DNA from: Onchidella celtica
Taxonomy: Eukaryota > Mollusca > Gastropoda > Systellommatophora > Onchidiidae
NCBI GenBank assembly: GCA_963931925.1
Contig: OZ007580.1
Coordinates: 4,269,460-4,333,459, forward strand
Length of the DNA: 64,000 nucleotides
Direction: 5' to 3'
The notes beneath the pieces were generated by a model. The model searched no databases. It worked only from the letters and a program-made list of their open reading frames with translations, and was not told where the DNA came from. The translations under genes and the position numbers were made by a program. Of the stretch, positions 21,600-32,724 are shown piece after piece; position 1 is the first letter of the stretch; each line of letters opens with the position of its first letter.

Positions 21600-22130
21600 C
21601 AGCCACACCAGGAACAACATCAACGGTAACAGCACCTTCTCCTCTCAACAACGACAACGACAATGTCAACATAGTAGCAACAATGACAAAACACTATTAC
21701 AACAACAATACAGGAACAACAACAACAACAACAACACGGCAACAAAAACAAAAATCACAAACACTACAACAGCAACAAAATCAGCAGCAGCAGCACCACC
21801 ACCACCATAACAACAGCACAGGCCAGGAACAACATCAACAATGACACAACATCATTAATGACACCGATAACAACAAAATCACCACCACCACAACAACAAC
21901 ACAGGACCAACATCATTAATGACACCGACAACAACAAAATCACCACCACCACGTTACAACTATGCGACAGCAATCTTTCAAACACAACTAAAGCATCAAC
22001 ATCACTACCATCACAACAACATAAAACAACAACAGAAATAAAAGCAACAACAAAAAGAAAACCACCTTAATCACCACCACAACTACCATAACAACATACC
22101 AACAACAACAGAACCACCACACCACCACCA
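21600..22130. repeat. (CAA)n/(ACC)n-rich tract with an internal duplication
   Basis: Imperfect CAA, ACC and CAG triplets dominate. A segment with ACATCATTAATGACACCGA and AACAACAAAATCACCACCAC occurs twice (about 21849-21894 and 21909-21951). Stop-free frames here are low complexity. Confidence 0.85.
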
Positions 22131-22399
22131 TGAGCAGAAAACAGAAAACAGTGTCACCGTGCCCTTCACAAACTCAGCTGACACCAGCGTCCCCACGAAT
22201 GTCACTCACTCTTTCACTCACGCCCCGAGCAATTTTTGCCCTGGCCCAATAACCTGCGGCTCAAACAAAGTATACTGGACGTGATCTGGAACACCGGACT
22301 TCCTGGAAGAGAACAGGTTCTCAGTGGGCGTAAATGGCAGTGTAATTAGCCACTGGCCTAATGTAAATATCGTGAAAGATCAAGAAAATATAGCCTGTC

Positions 22400-22510
22400 T
22401 ATCCCTTCTGTCATGACTGTGTATTATGTGAGCATCTCTGTGTAAAGGGCTTTGGGGTGATGCCGATCAGCGCACTTGTCTACGTGCGCCTTTGTATAAA
22501 CGGTGAAGGG
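22400..22510 (+). repeat. Possible SINE/LINE 3' end
   Basis: The stretch TGTAAAGGGCTTTGGGG ... GTGCGCCTTTGTATAAACGG resembles retroposon 3' ends with a GCGC-TATATAAA motif. Similar ends occur on the other strand at 49085-49160 and 53085-53401. The match is weak. Confidence 0.35.
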
Positions 22511-22879
22511 CAAGGTGTGTTCGCGTTGAACCGGTGAGAAGGCCGATGTAGATCCAACAAAAACAAGGATATTATGGACAAAATGGGACGGTCATACAAA
22601 GTTGAAGACTGATTGGCTTCATCATAAGGCTGCACGCAAAGGTCACAGATTTACTAGTTGGGTTTCATACGGCCAGGAGTTGTGGTGGGAGAGGCATTTT
22701 AACAAGGCGAAACTACGGGACTTAACAAGTCAAAGAAAGGACAGAAACTGTGCTATTCTTGTTTCTTGCTCTTTCTAGCTTTAATGCTGATACCAGGGAC
22801 ATTTCTCTATTTCAAAACAACAACTAGACCTGCCTACATGAATATTGCTATGATAATATTTGCTTTTGTAAACTCGATC

Positions 22880-23215
22880 TCTCCTTCCATTCACTTAATC
22901 GTTCATCCATCTGTCCACCTATCCATCCATTCACTTCCATCTTTATCCACCCATCCCTCAGTTCATTCACCTACTCGTTCGTCCGTACATCCATTCACTT
23001 ACTCCTTCATCCACACATCTCTCCATACCTTCACGTACTCTTTCACCCATCCATTTCACTTGCTGCTTCATCCATCCTTTTATCTATCTCTCCATCCATT
23101 CAATTACACCTTCATCCACCCATCCATTCACCTTTTTACTCGTTCATCCACCTCTCCATCCATTCACTCGTTCACCCGTCCACCCACCTCTTCATCTATA
23201 TCGGTATATCAGCAT
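22880..23215. repeat. Degenerate (TCCA/TTCA)n tract
   Basis: Imperfect tetranucleotides (CCATCCATTCACT and similar) fill this interval. The 150-codon frame over it (serine, histidine, proline rich) is a repeat artefact. Confidence 0.85.
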
Positions 23216-23645
23216 TAATTTTATTCATCACTCCCCTCATAAATTCACATACATAATCCACCCCCCCCCAAAAAAAACCAACCCCCATCCGTGCATCCAC
23301 ACTAACCCCCTGCACCAACAGGCCGTGAAGCCGTACGTCTCCCTCAGCTTACAGCACAGAACTAGGTCAGGGTGTCAGTAGAGCGGTGTCCTAGTCAAAC
23401 TGTGGTCATCGATTGTTTGCCCGGGACTAGCTGGCACACATGACCATGCAAACTACCCGGCACCGAGAAACCTGTAGCGGCGCTGCTATCACATTCCACG
23501 GGCTTCCGTCTCCTGCCAGAAGCACCAAAAACCTTGTCATTCCTGAACCCAGCACAATTACCACGCAGCCACTAAATTTCAGCGCTGCCCCAAATTTCTG
23601 AGACCTTAAGCAAATTTTAATACAGATCAACAACCTTTTCAGCGG

Positions 23646-24030
23646 GTCAGAGGGAACTCTACTGATTCCGTGTCCGAGTTGCCCAAATGATCACTTATAA
23701 GGTTGACTCAGCCAATGTCCAACTTTCGTCGTGCCCCTGATGGCGCAAGAAGACGCCATGACCCGGCAGTAACACAGTTCTCCGAAACCCAACACAACAA
23801 AAGAGTAACATGTCAACATTTTCTTTCTTTCCCCAAAAGAAACAACTCTACTGAACCAGTGTCCACGTTGCCCAAAAAAATGATCACTTATAAGGACTCA
23901 GCCAATGTCCAACTTTCACCATGCCCCTGATGGCGCAAGAAGACACCCTGACCCCGGCAGTATCATGGTTCTCAGACCCCCAACACAACAACAGAGCAAC
24001 ATTTTCTTCCTTTTCCCAACAGAAGATAAT
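23646..24030. repeat. ~200-bp tandem duplication
   Basis: Two segments (about 23650-23836 and 23851-24025) share ATGATCACTTATAAGG, ACTCAGCCAATGTCCAAC, GCCCCTGATGGCGCAAGAAG and ACATTTTCTT in the same order. Divergence is around ten percent by eye. Neither copy has a sustained coding frame. Confidence 0.85.
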
Positions 24031-24518
24031 GTCAAGCATCGTCAAACAAAGATCTGTTTACTGTCTCATGCCATCAATTTAACACCCTGCCGTGATTACC
24101 AGGTTTTACAGAAAGGCCATCACTCACCAATTTAACAAAAGGGACATTCCACGGTAAGTGACGTGACGTTCTGACAATACTTTTCATGAAAGAAAAGGCT
24201 ACTAAATAAACAACCAACCATTTATTTCAAAATGGATTGATCATTCCTCCAGAAAAATGGTAAAGAAATGATAAGAACGTGTTGTAAATAATAAAAATTA
24301 GGACGAGTCCATTCAACTGCCTTTACTTTAGTTGGCAACTGATGGGACAGAAAAAAATACCATGTTTTTTACAAAGCAAAATGAAACTGCAAAATTTGTG
24401 AAATCAAACCAACAGGATTAGTGGACAGTGTTTTTCTACATTCCAAAAATGCATTTGAGCGTGCAGAAAAAGCATAAATAATCAAGTTTACTTTTAAGCA
24501 CAATGGAGCAATTAGTTT

Positions 24519-24910
24519 CACTGTTCATACAAAGTCTTGAAAACTAATTTTATCTTTTCAAGGACTTCCTACGGACTCACAGTAAACAAATTAAGGACCT
24601 GTGTGCCTGTGACCAACAAATATTACAACTATGCAAGTGGTGTGCAGCACTCGTTGAAACGGAATGTTTCTGTATCCAGAGTTCAAACATAGTAAATTCA
24701 CTGTGGAAAGTTCAGTTATTTCAAAGTACCAATTATCCAGTGTGCTATTGGAAGATTTGAATCTCAAATGTTTCAATTGAAACACAAATTTTAAGGACGT
24801 TTTAAGAACTTTAGCATCATTTTCAGAATTTAAGGACTTTTTGAGTACTTATTTTTTCTTTTATGAAAATTAAGGACTATAAGGACTTTTAAGGACCTGT
24901 GTGAATCCTG
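24519..24910. mobile_element. CAGGGTTCA MITE family, copy 1
   Basis: The left end reads CACTGTTCATACAAAGTC and the right end ACCTGTGTGAATCCTG; both are decayed forms of the family ends. Both flanks of the interior are rich in AAGGACTTTTTAAGGAC-type subterminal motifs. The body matches the copies at 27336, 37537 and 38159. No intact target duplication is seen. Confidence 0.8.
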
Positions 24911-26261
24911 CAACCGATGGGAGGTTGTAAACATGTACTTTTTTCCAAGATGGTCGTTATCACGTGATCACGCAAGCAAAATAATGCTAACCAAAAATGT
25001 TAATTCAATTACTACCTATTACAACACAATCATATTTTTTCCCCCCAGGCATGGTTTGAAAAATGGCTCTTCGGTGACATATTACATGGAATGTCCCCAA
25101 AAGGGTGTCCACTACTGTCTTTTCTGGCTTGACAGGGAAAAATACAAAACAAAGCAAACGGAAGAATAATGAATACAACCAAACAAACCACAATTACTGT
25201 ACTCCTGACGGCGACAAATCACACCCTGTGGTTAGCTGGAAATTTCCGAGTGTCCAGAAATCCGAAACCCGAATGGAACATCAAAACACAATTAGTCATC
25301 TCTGTGACCTGTAGGTCATGCCCAATGGTTCTGCAAAAGAAAACTTTCAAATAACATGTCCACTGTTCAACTCATAAACGTGTGGAAACATTTTTGTAAG
25401 GCAAGAGACAGACGGCTCATGAACACAACTGGTTCTCAACTTTAGCTAGATGTGTGCAATATTTCAGTCAGGTTCCTTACCATGCCACTTCATGTATGCC
25501 TGTTACTGAGTTTATTAAGTCGTGATACATGGTTACGCCGTGACGCTTAAGATGTGTGTACCATGCATGTGCTTTTAGACGGTCTGTGACAGAGAATATC
25601 CCTCATGGGAAACAAAGTTGTTTGTACTTATCTCCTCTTTGTTTTTATCAGTCTCCAATTGCATCTGAATAACGGAGTGCTATTTATAACTGTCATTACC
25701 ATGGAATAGACAAAATACTTCCCGGTTGCAGTAAAACTTGCAAAGAGACACGTTACTTGCAAATGAACATCCCTATTATCCTAATCAAATTCTCAGTGAT
25801 GTACACGGTAACTTCAGGCTGACATGGCTATCACAGAGAGCCATTATACTGTGACAATACGCAGGGCCATCACATCACGCTCCGTCAACATTTAACGGTA
25901 CAGGAAGAGCGGAATCTGGTGTCGCAAACATTCGCACCATACTTGGGCTGACATCACCAGGAACAACAACATCAAACACAACATTACAGCGACAACAACA
26001 ACTTAATGATTGCTTAGTCTCATGTACAGCCAGACAGTAGGATAGTTAGTGTGTGGTCGGGGGGAATCCCCCTGATCAGACCTATTGACATTTCCCTGTC
26101 ATTGAAGAGTCTAACAATTTTGTCACGAACGCAGCATGAGGGTTCACGGAAATTGACAATTCTGGGATGGGCACGAGGGTTTTTCATTTTAAATGCAAAA
26201 CAAAGTTGGCAAAATGCACTCTTCTCACCATTATCTCTTCACAGGACACTCCTCTTCAGTC
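24911..26261. other. No gene seen
   Basis: Unique-looking, AT-rich sequence. Frames of 60-78 codons carry no recognised motif. Confidence 0.5.
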
Positions 26262-26590
26262 TTCCATTATAGAATCTTCCATCCATCACTGGACAATCTT
26301 CAACCTTTCATTGGACAATCTTCGACCTATCACTGGACAATCTTCAACCTTTCACTGGACAACCTCCCTTCTTTTACTGGACAATCTTCAACCTTTCATT
26401 GGACAATCTTCATCTTTCACTTCACGGGACAACCTTCAACTTTTCGTTGAACAATTTTCAGCCCTTGACTAGACAAAACTTCGACCTTTCATTGGACAAT
26501 TTTCAACCTCATATTGGACAATTTTCAACCTTACAATGGACAGCTTTCAAACTTTCACTGGACAATCTTCAACTTTTCATTGGAAAAGAT
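26262..26590. repeat. Degenerate ~20-bp minisatellite (CATTGGACAATCTTCAACCT)
   Basis: About 15 imperfect units built on TTCAACCTTTCATTGGACAA. Three overlapping frames (85-101 codons) encode Leu-Asp-Asn/Gln-Ser-Ser repeats from the same unit and are not genes. Confidence 0.9.
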
Positions 26591-27335
26591 TCAAACGTGA
26601 ACAGCTAAATCTATGAAATGTTGAAGTATGGAGCTGCTGACCGTTTTGCCTACCAATAAAAATAAACCGCCTGGCGACCCCAGTGACCACGACCAACCGC
26701 GGCGATTCAGAAGTCGTGAATTAAAGTTTTTCACTTGTTCGTAGTTCCTCGTAAATGACCTGACCGCAGCTGGGATTCCCAAATACTCAGTTACTAAGTG
26801 GATCTAGTGCATTGTGCAAACCTGCACGTTCACCAATGGTGCATCCGCATGTATCACTTCCTGGTGTAATATTGTATTACACATCAAAAGCCTGCCTCTA
26901 TCTAAGTATCTTTTGTCCCTATCCTTTCTTCTTGAAATGTGCAGAACATTTACATCAACTGCCGCTGTCAATGCGAAAGTGCGAGATCAGAGAGCAGGAA
27001 ATAAAACATTTTCATTAAATTAATTTTTCCAAAAACGAAATGCTCACGTTGGTAAATCCACTTTGTCGCCAGCGAGCTCACGTCCCCGCAAACCTTCCAC
27101 TGCAGGATGTATGAAAATAAATTTAATGTTCCCGATAAACTCTACCGTGTCCTGATGCTGTTAGTACTAATAACTTGTTCACATGACTTCAACAGTTAAA
27201 TTTTGAACGTCTTGCCCATCAGCCAACAGTGGGACCGTCCTGAATAAGTTTCAGATTTCAGCGTTTTACTGTGGTCAGCATGCCAGAAGCGGGTGGTCAG
27301 TGGGTGTTTCTGGCACTGTCTCCTTCGATGCTATC

Positions 27336-27701
27336 CAGGGTTCATACAAAGTCTTGAAAACTAATTTTAAGAACTTTTTAAGGACTTCCTAAGGACTCGC
27401 AGTAAACAATTAAGGATCCGTGTGCCTGTGACCAAGAAATATTACAACTATACAAGTGGTGTGCAGCAGCACTCATCGAAACAGAATGTTTCTGTATCCA
27501 GAGTTGAAACATAGTAAATTCATCCTGAAAAGGTGTTATTTCAAAGTACCAATTATCCACAGTGTGCAATAATTTTTCAACTGAAACAAATGTTAAGGAC
27601 TTTGGCATCAATTTCAGAATTTAAGGACTTTTTGAGTACTTATTTTTTCTTGTATGAAAATTAAGGACTTTAAGGACTTCTACGGACCTGTGTGAACCCC
27701 G
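27336..27701. mobile_element. CAGGGTTCA MITE family, copy 2
   Basis: It begins CAGGGTTCATACAAAGTC and ends CCTGTGTGAACCCCG. It is flanked by GCTATC on the left and CCTATC on the right (5 of 6 bases match). Subterminal AAGGACTT motifs lie at both ends. Confidence 0.85.
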
Positions 27702-28033
27702 CCTATCATTTTGCTTGTGCCAATTGTCTTGCTTCTTTCACGCATAGCCTGACTGTTGTCGTTTCGACGACTTTTCTCCACACTCAAAGGCCAGAGACTC
27801 GAATTACCGATCATTTCAAGTTTGTAAACAGATAGGTAGGTGGTTTGTACAAAAGCTGCAACTTCAACCCACTGACATTCTCGGCCATGCCACACTAGCT
27901 CGTATATACTTCCATGCCAGGAGGAATATCTATGACCTACAAGGACTTTTGAGCTCGAAATGGCGACCTTATAATTTCGGTATTTGGAGCTTGCAATGAA
28001 CCCTAATAAAATATAGATCTGCATTTTCTGGAC

Positions 28034-28168
28034 TTTGAGTTTGGAAAAGGCATGTCGACACGATATACCATCATACTGTGCTTGGGAAAAGCAAGACGAT
28101 AGACAGAATATAACAGAGCGATAGAATAGAAGGAGACGCTACCGGAGCGTCCACCAACCAATCCGCAT
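28034..28168 (-). repeat. CAAACT-tail retroposon with target duplication
   Basis: A complete copy: TTTGAGTTTGG, CATGTCGACACGATA, AAAAGCAAGACGATAGACAG, ATAGAAGGAGACGCTACC, CACCAACCAATCCGC. The flanks are ATTTTCTGGAC (28023-28033) and ATTTCCTGGAC (28169-28179), an 11-bp direct repeat with one mismatch. This supports insertion by target-primed reverse transcription. Confidence 0.8.
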
Positions 28169-28284
28169 ATTTCCTGGACAACTAGTTTCACTGACAGCAA
28201 AAACACAGAATAATTAGCAGATAGAAATGACTGAAGGCAACGATATGGTTCAAAGACAAGGACAGCGCACGGTTCAAAGTAGGA

Positions 28285-28519
28285 GACACGTTGGTCTAGA
28301 GTCAAAATGCTCGCCTCTCACGCCGAGGGTACCGGGTTCGATCCAGGCATGTTGGGATTTGGGGGGGGGGGGGAACGGATCGAGCCCCTACTCTTCTCAC
28401 TAAAAACTCGCAGAGCCCGTGTGCGCGTTGAGCACGTCAAAGATACCTCGGCAGTTGAAAGACGAGAACAGCAGGCCGAACAGGGCCACTGCCCGGGCAA
28501 AGTCCTTAAAAAAAAAAAA
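28285..28519 (+). repeat. tRNA-derived SINE with poly-A end
   Basis: The head carries an A-box-like TGGTCTAGAG and a B-box GGGTTCGATCC (about 28334-28344), as in a tRNA-derived pol III promoter. The middle (CCCGTGTGCGCGTTGA, AAAGATACCTCGG, GAACAGCAGGCC, CACTGCCCGGGCAAA) is shared with the longer copy at 43605-44055. This copy stops at the GGGCAAA motif and ends in A13. An internal G run follows the head. Confidence 0.8.
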
Positions 28520-29528
28520 TGAACACCAAACAAATCTCTAACCACAAAAACATACAGAAACAAGAAGAAGAAAAATAAAAACAAAATAAAATGCCAGGGG
28601 CAGCGAACCTCTCAAAATAAAGAGCTAAAACTCACAGGTTCTGAGACATTTCCATCTATTGATTAAACTCTGACTGATGACAAAAACCTACAGCCGTAAG
28701 GGGTACAACTTCATCCACACTGCCCCGAATATGAAAAAAAACCAACAACACCCATTCCACAGCATGTTTAATAACGTCAGCATTTGCTCTTCCGTCATAA
28801 ATAACCTCCTCTACAACCATCAAAACACCCAGCTGTTGCACCATCCACCACCGAACCGCCATCACCAATAAACAACATCTACCGCGACAACATCATCACC
28901 ACTAACTAATCACAACATCCCACAAGTGCCGCCGGCATCCTAGACCAAGAAAACAACCTAAAAACTTGACATATGAAAAAACCCACCACAGACGTTCATC
29001 AACCAATCAGAGATCAGGCTGGCACTGGCAAGGTTTCTTTACGTCACTTCACATTAAGAAACCTCGTCAGCCCCATCTTATTTTTCTGGCTGAACATTCT
29101 CGTTTCATGAATTTACTTGTTTTTGTTGTCAATCCGCCATTCTCGAAAATTCCGCTTTTCCGCATTCATCCTCTTCCATTACTTTGTGAAAAAACAAAAA
29201 ATGTTTGCGCATTTATGAGTTCATTTTCATTTTTCTGTTCGTTGAAACTCCAGTATCTTATTATACGTCTTCCTGTGCAAGACACCGTAAGCCAGCATAA
29301 AACTCGAATTTCCCCTATGTTTGAAATGTCAAAGAGTCTGCGCCACATTGCTAACGGGAGTAGGGTTCTGTGGCGATAGATTGGCCGTAAAGACAGTTAA
29401 CTTGTCCCCGCTCTGAAGATGCTTGCCTTGATTGAAATTATGTACTCTAGAAAACACCAGCAAGCTCTCGTTACACTGCAAAACCGTAACAACAGTGATC
29501 AACAAATTAATGGTCGCTTACAAACACA
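28520..29528. other. No gene seen
   Basis: A-rich and unique-looking sequence. The 137-codon plus-strand frame at 28966-29379 has no recognised domain, and the opposite strand is also partly open. I do not call it a gene. Confidence 0.5.
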
Positions 29529-29775
29529 TAGGAATTCTGCACTGACACAACGATTTCTGGGCTATTGAACTAACAGGACCTCAAAAGTGATGTGATTTAT
29601 CGTGACTAACAAAATGTCCAAACCGAAGACCCACATTATGCCATATTACGAGAAAAGGCGGTATAGGAAATCTGCACTGACATAACGATTTCTGGGTTAT
29701 TGAACTAACAGGACCTCAAAAGTGATGTGATTTATCGTGACCAACAAAATGCCCAAACCGAAGACCCAAATGAGT
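29529..29775. repeat. ~110-bp direct duplication
   Basis: CTGCACTGACA, ACGATTTCTGGG, AACAGGACCTCAAAAGTGAT and GTGATTTATCGTGAC occur in the same order at about 29535-29633 and 29670-29770, with only a few base differences. Confidence 0.85.
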
Positions 29776-29985
29776 TAGACAACGTCCTGAAAAGAGTACG
29801 TCACTTCTGATACCTAGACAACCCCAAACATAACAAATCCATAACATGCCACGAGTTCCATCGTTATGAACGCAGTAAACGTGAAATATCGAAACCTTTC
29901 GGCAGTCTGTACTTCTTTACTTCACTGGACAAAATTCTACTGTTCTATAATGGATGAAAAATTAACTGCTCTGTAGCTCTCAACA

Positions 29986-30111
29986 TGGACTGCATGGAAG
30001 ACTAATGAAGAAGTGTTGAGACAAGCAAATGAAAAGAGGACACTACTAAACAAGGTCAGAAAAAGACAAGGAACATTCTTTGGACATGTAATGCAAAGAT
30101 GAGGACTAGAA
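29986..30111 (+). pseudogene. Relic of a LINE reverse transcriptase C-terminus
   Basis: One frame reads KTNEEVLRQANEKR ... RKRQGTFFGHVMQR, then a stop, then GLE. The NEEVLR..., RQ-x-FFGHVMRR pattern is typical of the C-terminal part of non-LTR retrotransposon proteins. The in-frame stop at 30100 and the lack of flanking coding sequence show it is dead and fragmentary. Confidence 0.75.
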
Positions 30112-30119
30112 CAGTTAAG

Positions 30120-30310
30120 TTTTAGTTCACTGGACAGAATGAAATATTTCTGTACTTTATTGGACAATTTCAAACTCCTTTGTTCTTCAAAAATTTATTG
30201 GGGAAAATTGGACTCTTCTGTATTTCTACACTTTATTGGACACAATTAGATTTTTCTGTAATTTCATACTGTATAGGACAAACTTAGATTTTTCTATGAA
30301 TCTATAATGA
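30120..30310. repeat. Very degenerate ~45-60 bp tandem repeat
   Basis: The motifs TTTATTGGACA, TTAGATTTTTCTGT and CTGTACTTTATTGGACA recur with irregular spacing. It recalls the TTGGACAA motif of the 26.3 kb minisatellite but is much weaker. Confidence 0.5.
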
Positions 30311-30783
30311 TTTTCAACTGTCCTGACTGCGTCATGACCAGAGGCTCCACACTCACTCACAAGGTAATCTCACCGTATGTACTTTTATAACTGAGGCCTT
30401 GCTGCTGCGGGGGCCTGACATGGATCTATGACATGATCAGTTCGAAATCAATAAAAATTCCGGCGTGACACCAGTGAGAAGCTGCTCGGGAAAATCGTGC
30501 ATGTGTAGGCACGTGCGGATTGTCCATGGAGCTCAAAGTGTTTGCGACTCATGTACAGAAGATTCACTGACGCCCAGGTAAAGGACCAGGTGAGATTTCT
30601 AAGGATCAACGATTGCCTAGGTCAGATTTAACTGCCGGAAGTAGGTCATTTTTTTTCTTTTGTTTTCTGTCGATCAATTTCCTTCTTTTAACGCATAAGG
30701 ATAACACTTATGCACATGTTTGGAATGTCTATAAGCTGAGAGATAGATACAGGTGGTGAAATAAACCGCTGGGTTCTGTGGGT

Positions 30784-30823
30784 GGATAGATAGATAGATA
30801 GACCGACAGACAGACAGAGACAG

Positions 30824-30900
<77 letters not shown>
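30784..30900. repeat. (GATA)n microsatellite with GACA patch
   Basis: GATA units interrupted by CCGACAGACAGACAGAGACA near the left end, followed by a long GATA run with one AAAT interruption. Confidence 0.97.
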
Positions 30901-30901
<1 letters not shown>

Positions 30902-31489
30902 TCGTAGAACAGTAGGCTGGTTGATAAGTAGGAGATAGGTAGATAGGTAGTTTATAGTGATTTAGACGGACAATTACAATAAGAGATAAACGGACAAATC
31001 GACATTGTAAGTTGACCGCAAAGAAATACGGGCTCTATTTGTGAAGAGATGAAAACCAACTGACAGGCAAAGATAATGAAAAACAAGGTAGGGCTAGTAT
31101 TTCTGACTTCAGCTCCAGGCTTGAGTTGCCATGGATCCACCAACCTCAGCTTGTAACTGCGCACTTGCTGTCTCGCAAAGGCCACAAAAACAAAGACGTC
31201 TTGAAAGAAACCGAACCAAATACAAAAGAAATGTGACAAAATCCCAATTTGACCAAGAATCTGGCCGCGGCACATTTCAAATGCCAAACACGACAGCGTA
31301 ATTGTATAGGGCAACACACCATTAGCCTCGTTTTAAATTCCTTTTTTTTTTATCCGCCTTGATCATGATCAAATTCCTGGTAACCAGCTCGGAAAAATCG
31401 GGTGACCTCCTGTTGCAAATACCAACCTTAACTGGAACATTCCTTATCTTGTCAACTGATCACAAGGAACAGCAACAATAATAATGATT
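30901..31489. other. No gene seen
   Basis: A 121-codon reverse-strand frame (30952-31317) has hydrophobic stretches but no recognised family and no convincing splice context. I leave it uncalled. Confidence 0.45.
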
Positions 31490-32310
31490 CACATAATGAT
31501 ATCCGGATAAATCGTTACAAGCATGACATCTGGACAGTCCACTACTCCCGTGACTTTCGGACAACCCATTACAAATTGACATCCTGGCAATCCACCGGGT
31601 TGTGACATCCGCACAATGTGACACAATGGTCAAATCAGGGAAATTAAAACAATGTGACATCCAGACAATCTACTATAACATGACATTTAAAATTTCCACT
31701 ACAGATACGACGTGCCGGCAATCCACTACATATAAATGACATCCGAACAATCCACGATACACGTGACATCCGCATAGACATATGGCAGGCCGACAATTAC
31801 CTACACATGCGACATTCCCCGATTCACTATACATGTCACATTCGGACAATCCACTATACATGTGACTTGCAGATTTTATACTACTATCGTGACATCAGAA
31901 AAATATACAACCACCGTGCCGTTCTGGCAACGCATTAAAACATGTGACATCAGGATAATCCATAATCCGGGTGACATCCGGACAATCCACTACATCTGTG
32001 GCGCTCGGACAACCACTACACCTGTGACATCCGGACAAACCGCTACACCTGTGACGTCCGGACACCCCACTACACCTGTGACATACGGACAACCCACTAC
32101 AATTGTGACGTCCGGACACCCCACTATACCTTTGACGTCCGGACACCCCACTACACCAGATGACATCTGGACAGCCCACTACGCCAGTGACATCCGGACA
32201 ACCCACTATGCAAGTAACATCCAGACAACCTTCTACCACTGTGACGTCCAGACAACCCATTGCGCATGTGACACGCCGACGACAATCCGCACCACTGTGA
32301 CATTCGGGTT
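31490..32310. repeat. Degenerate ~27-30 bp minisatellite (GTGACATCCGGACAA)
   Basis: About 28 imperfect units of roughly CACTACACCTGTGACATCCG plus GACAACC. The centre (32000-32260) is the most regular and the left part is strongly decayed. The 155- and 121-codon frames are products of the unit. Confidence 0.92.
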
Positions 32311-32724
32311 ATCAATGAATGAACATTAACCGTGTTTTAGTGAAGCGTGAAAAGCAAGAAAAACAACCACTAACAAACAAAACTGGAAATGAGGGTAACA
32401 AGGAGGAAGAAAATGAAGCAGAAAAAAAAACGGTCAACCCGACATTAGAATCAGAGAACTTTGGAACAGTTCAAGGGCATAGAACATTTGATACTTGTTG
32501 ACAACTGACACAGTGAAGTCGTCGCAGTTACTACTGTAAGTTGAAAGGAAATGTCGCAGCTAGTAGAGAATGTAACGAAACGGTGAAATACAAACAGAAA
32601 AAACAAAGGTGCGTTCATATTATATGAGTGAAGGGGGGGGGGGGGGGAGAGAGAGAAAGAACAAGTTTTGGTACAAGAATGAAGTCCCCGGGAAATTCAA
32701 GAAAATTCCAGATAGCAATTAAAA

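Noticed and set aside
31862-32329. 155-codon Thr-rich frame
   Set aside because: Translation of the degenerate GTGACATCCGGACAA minisatellite.
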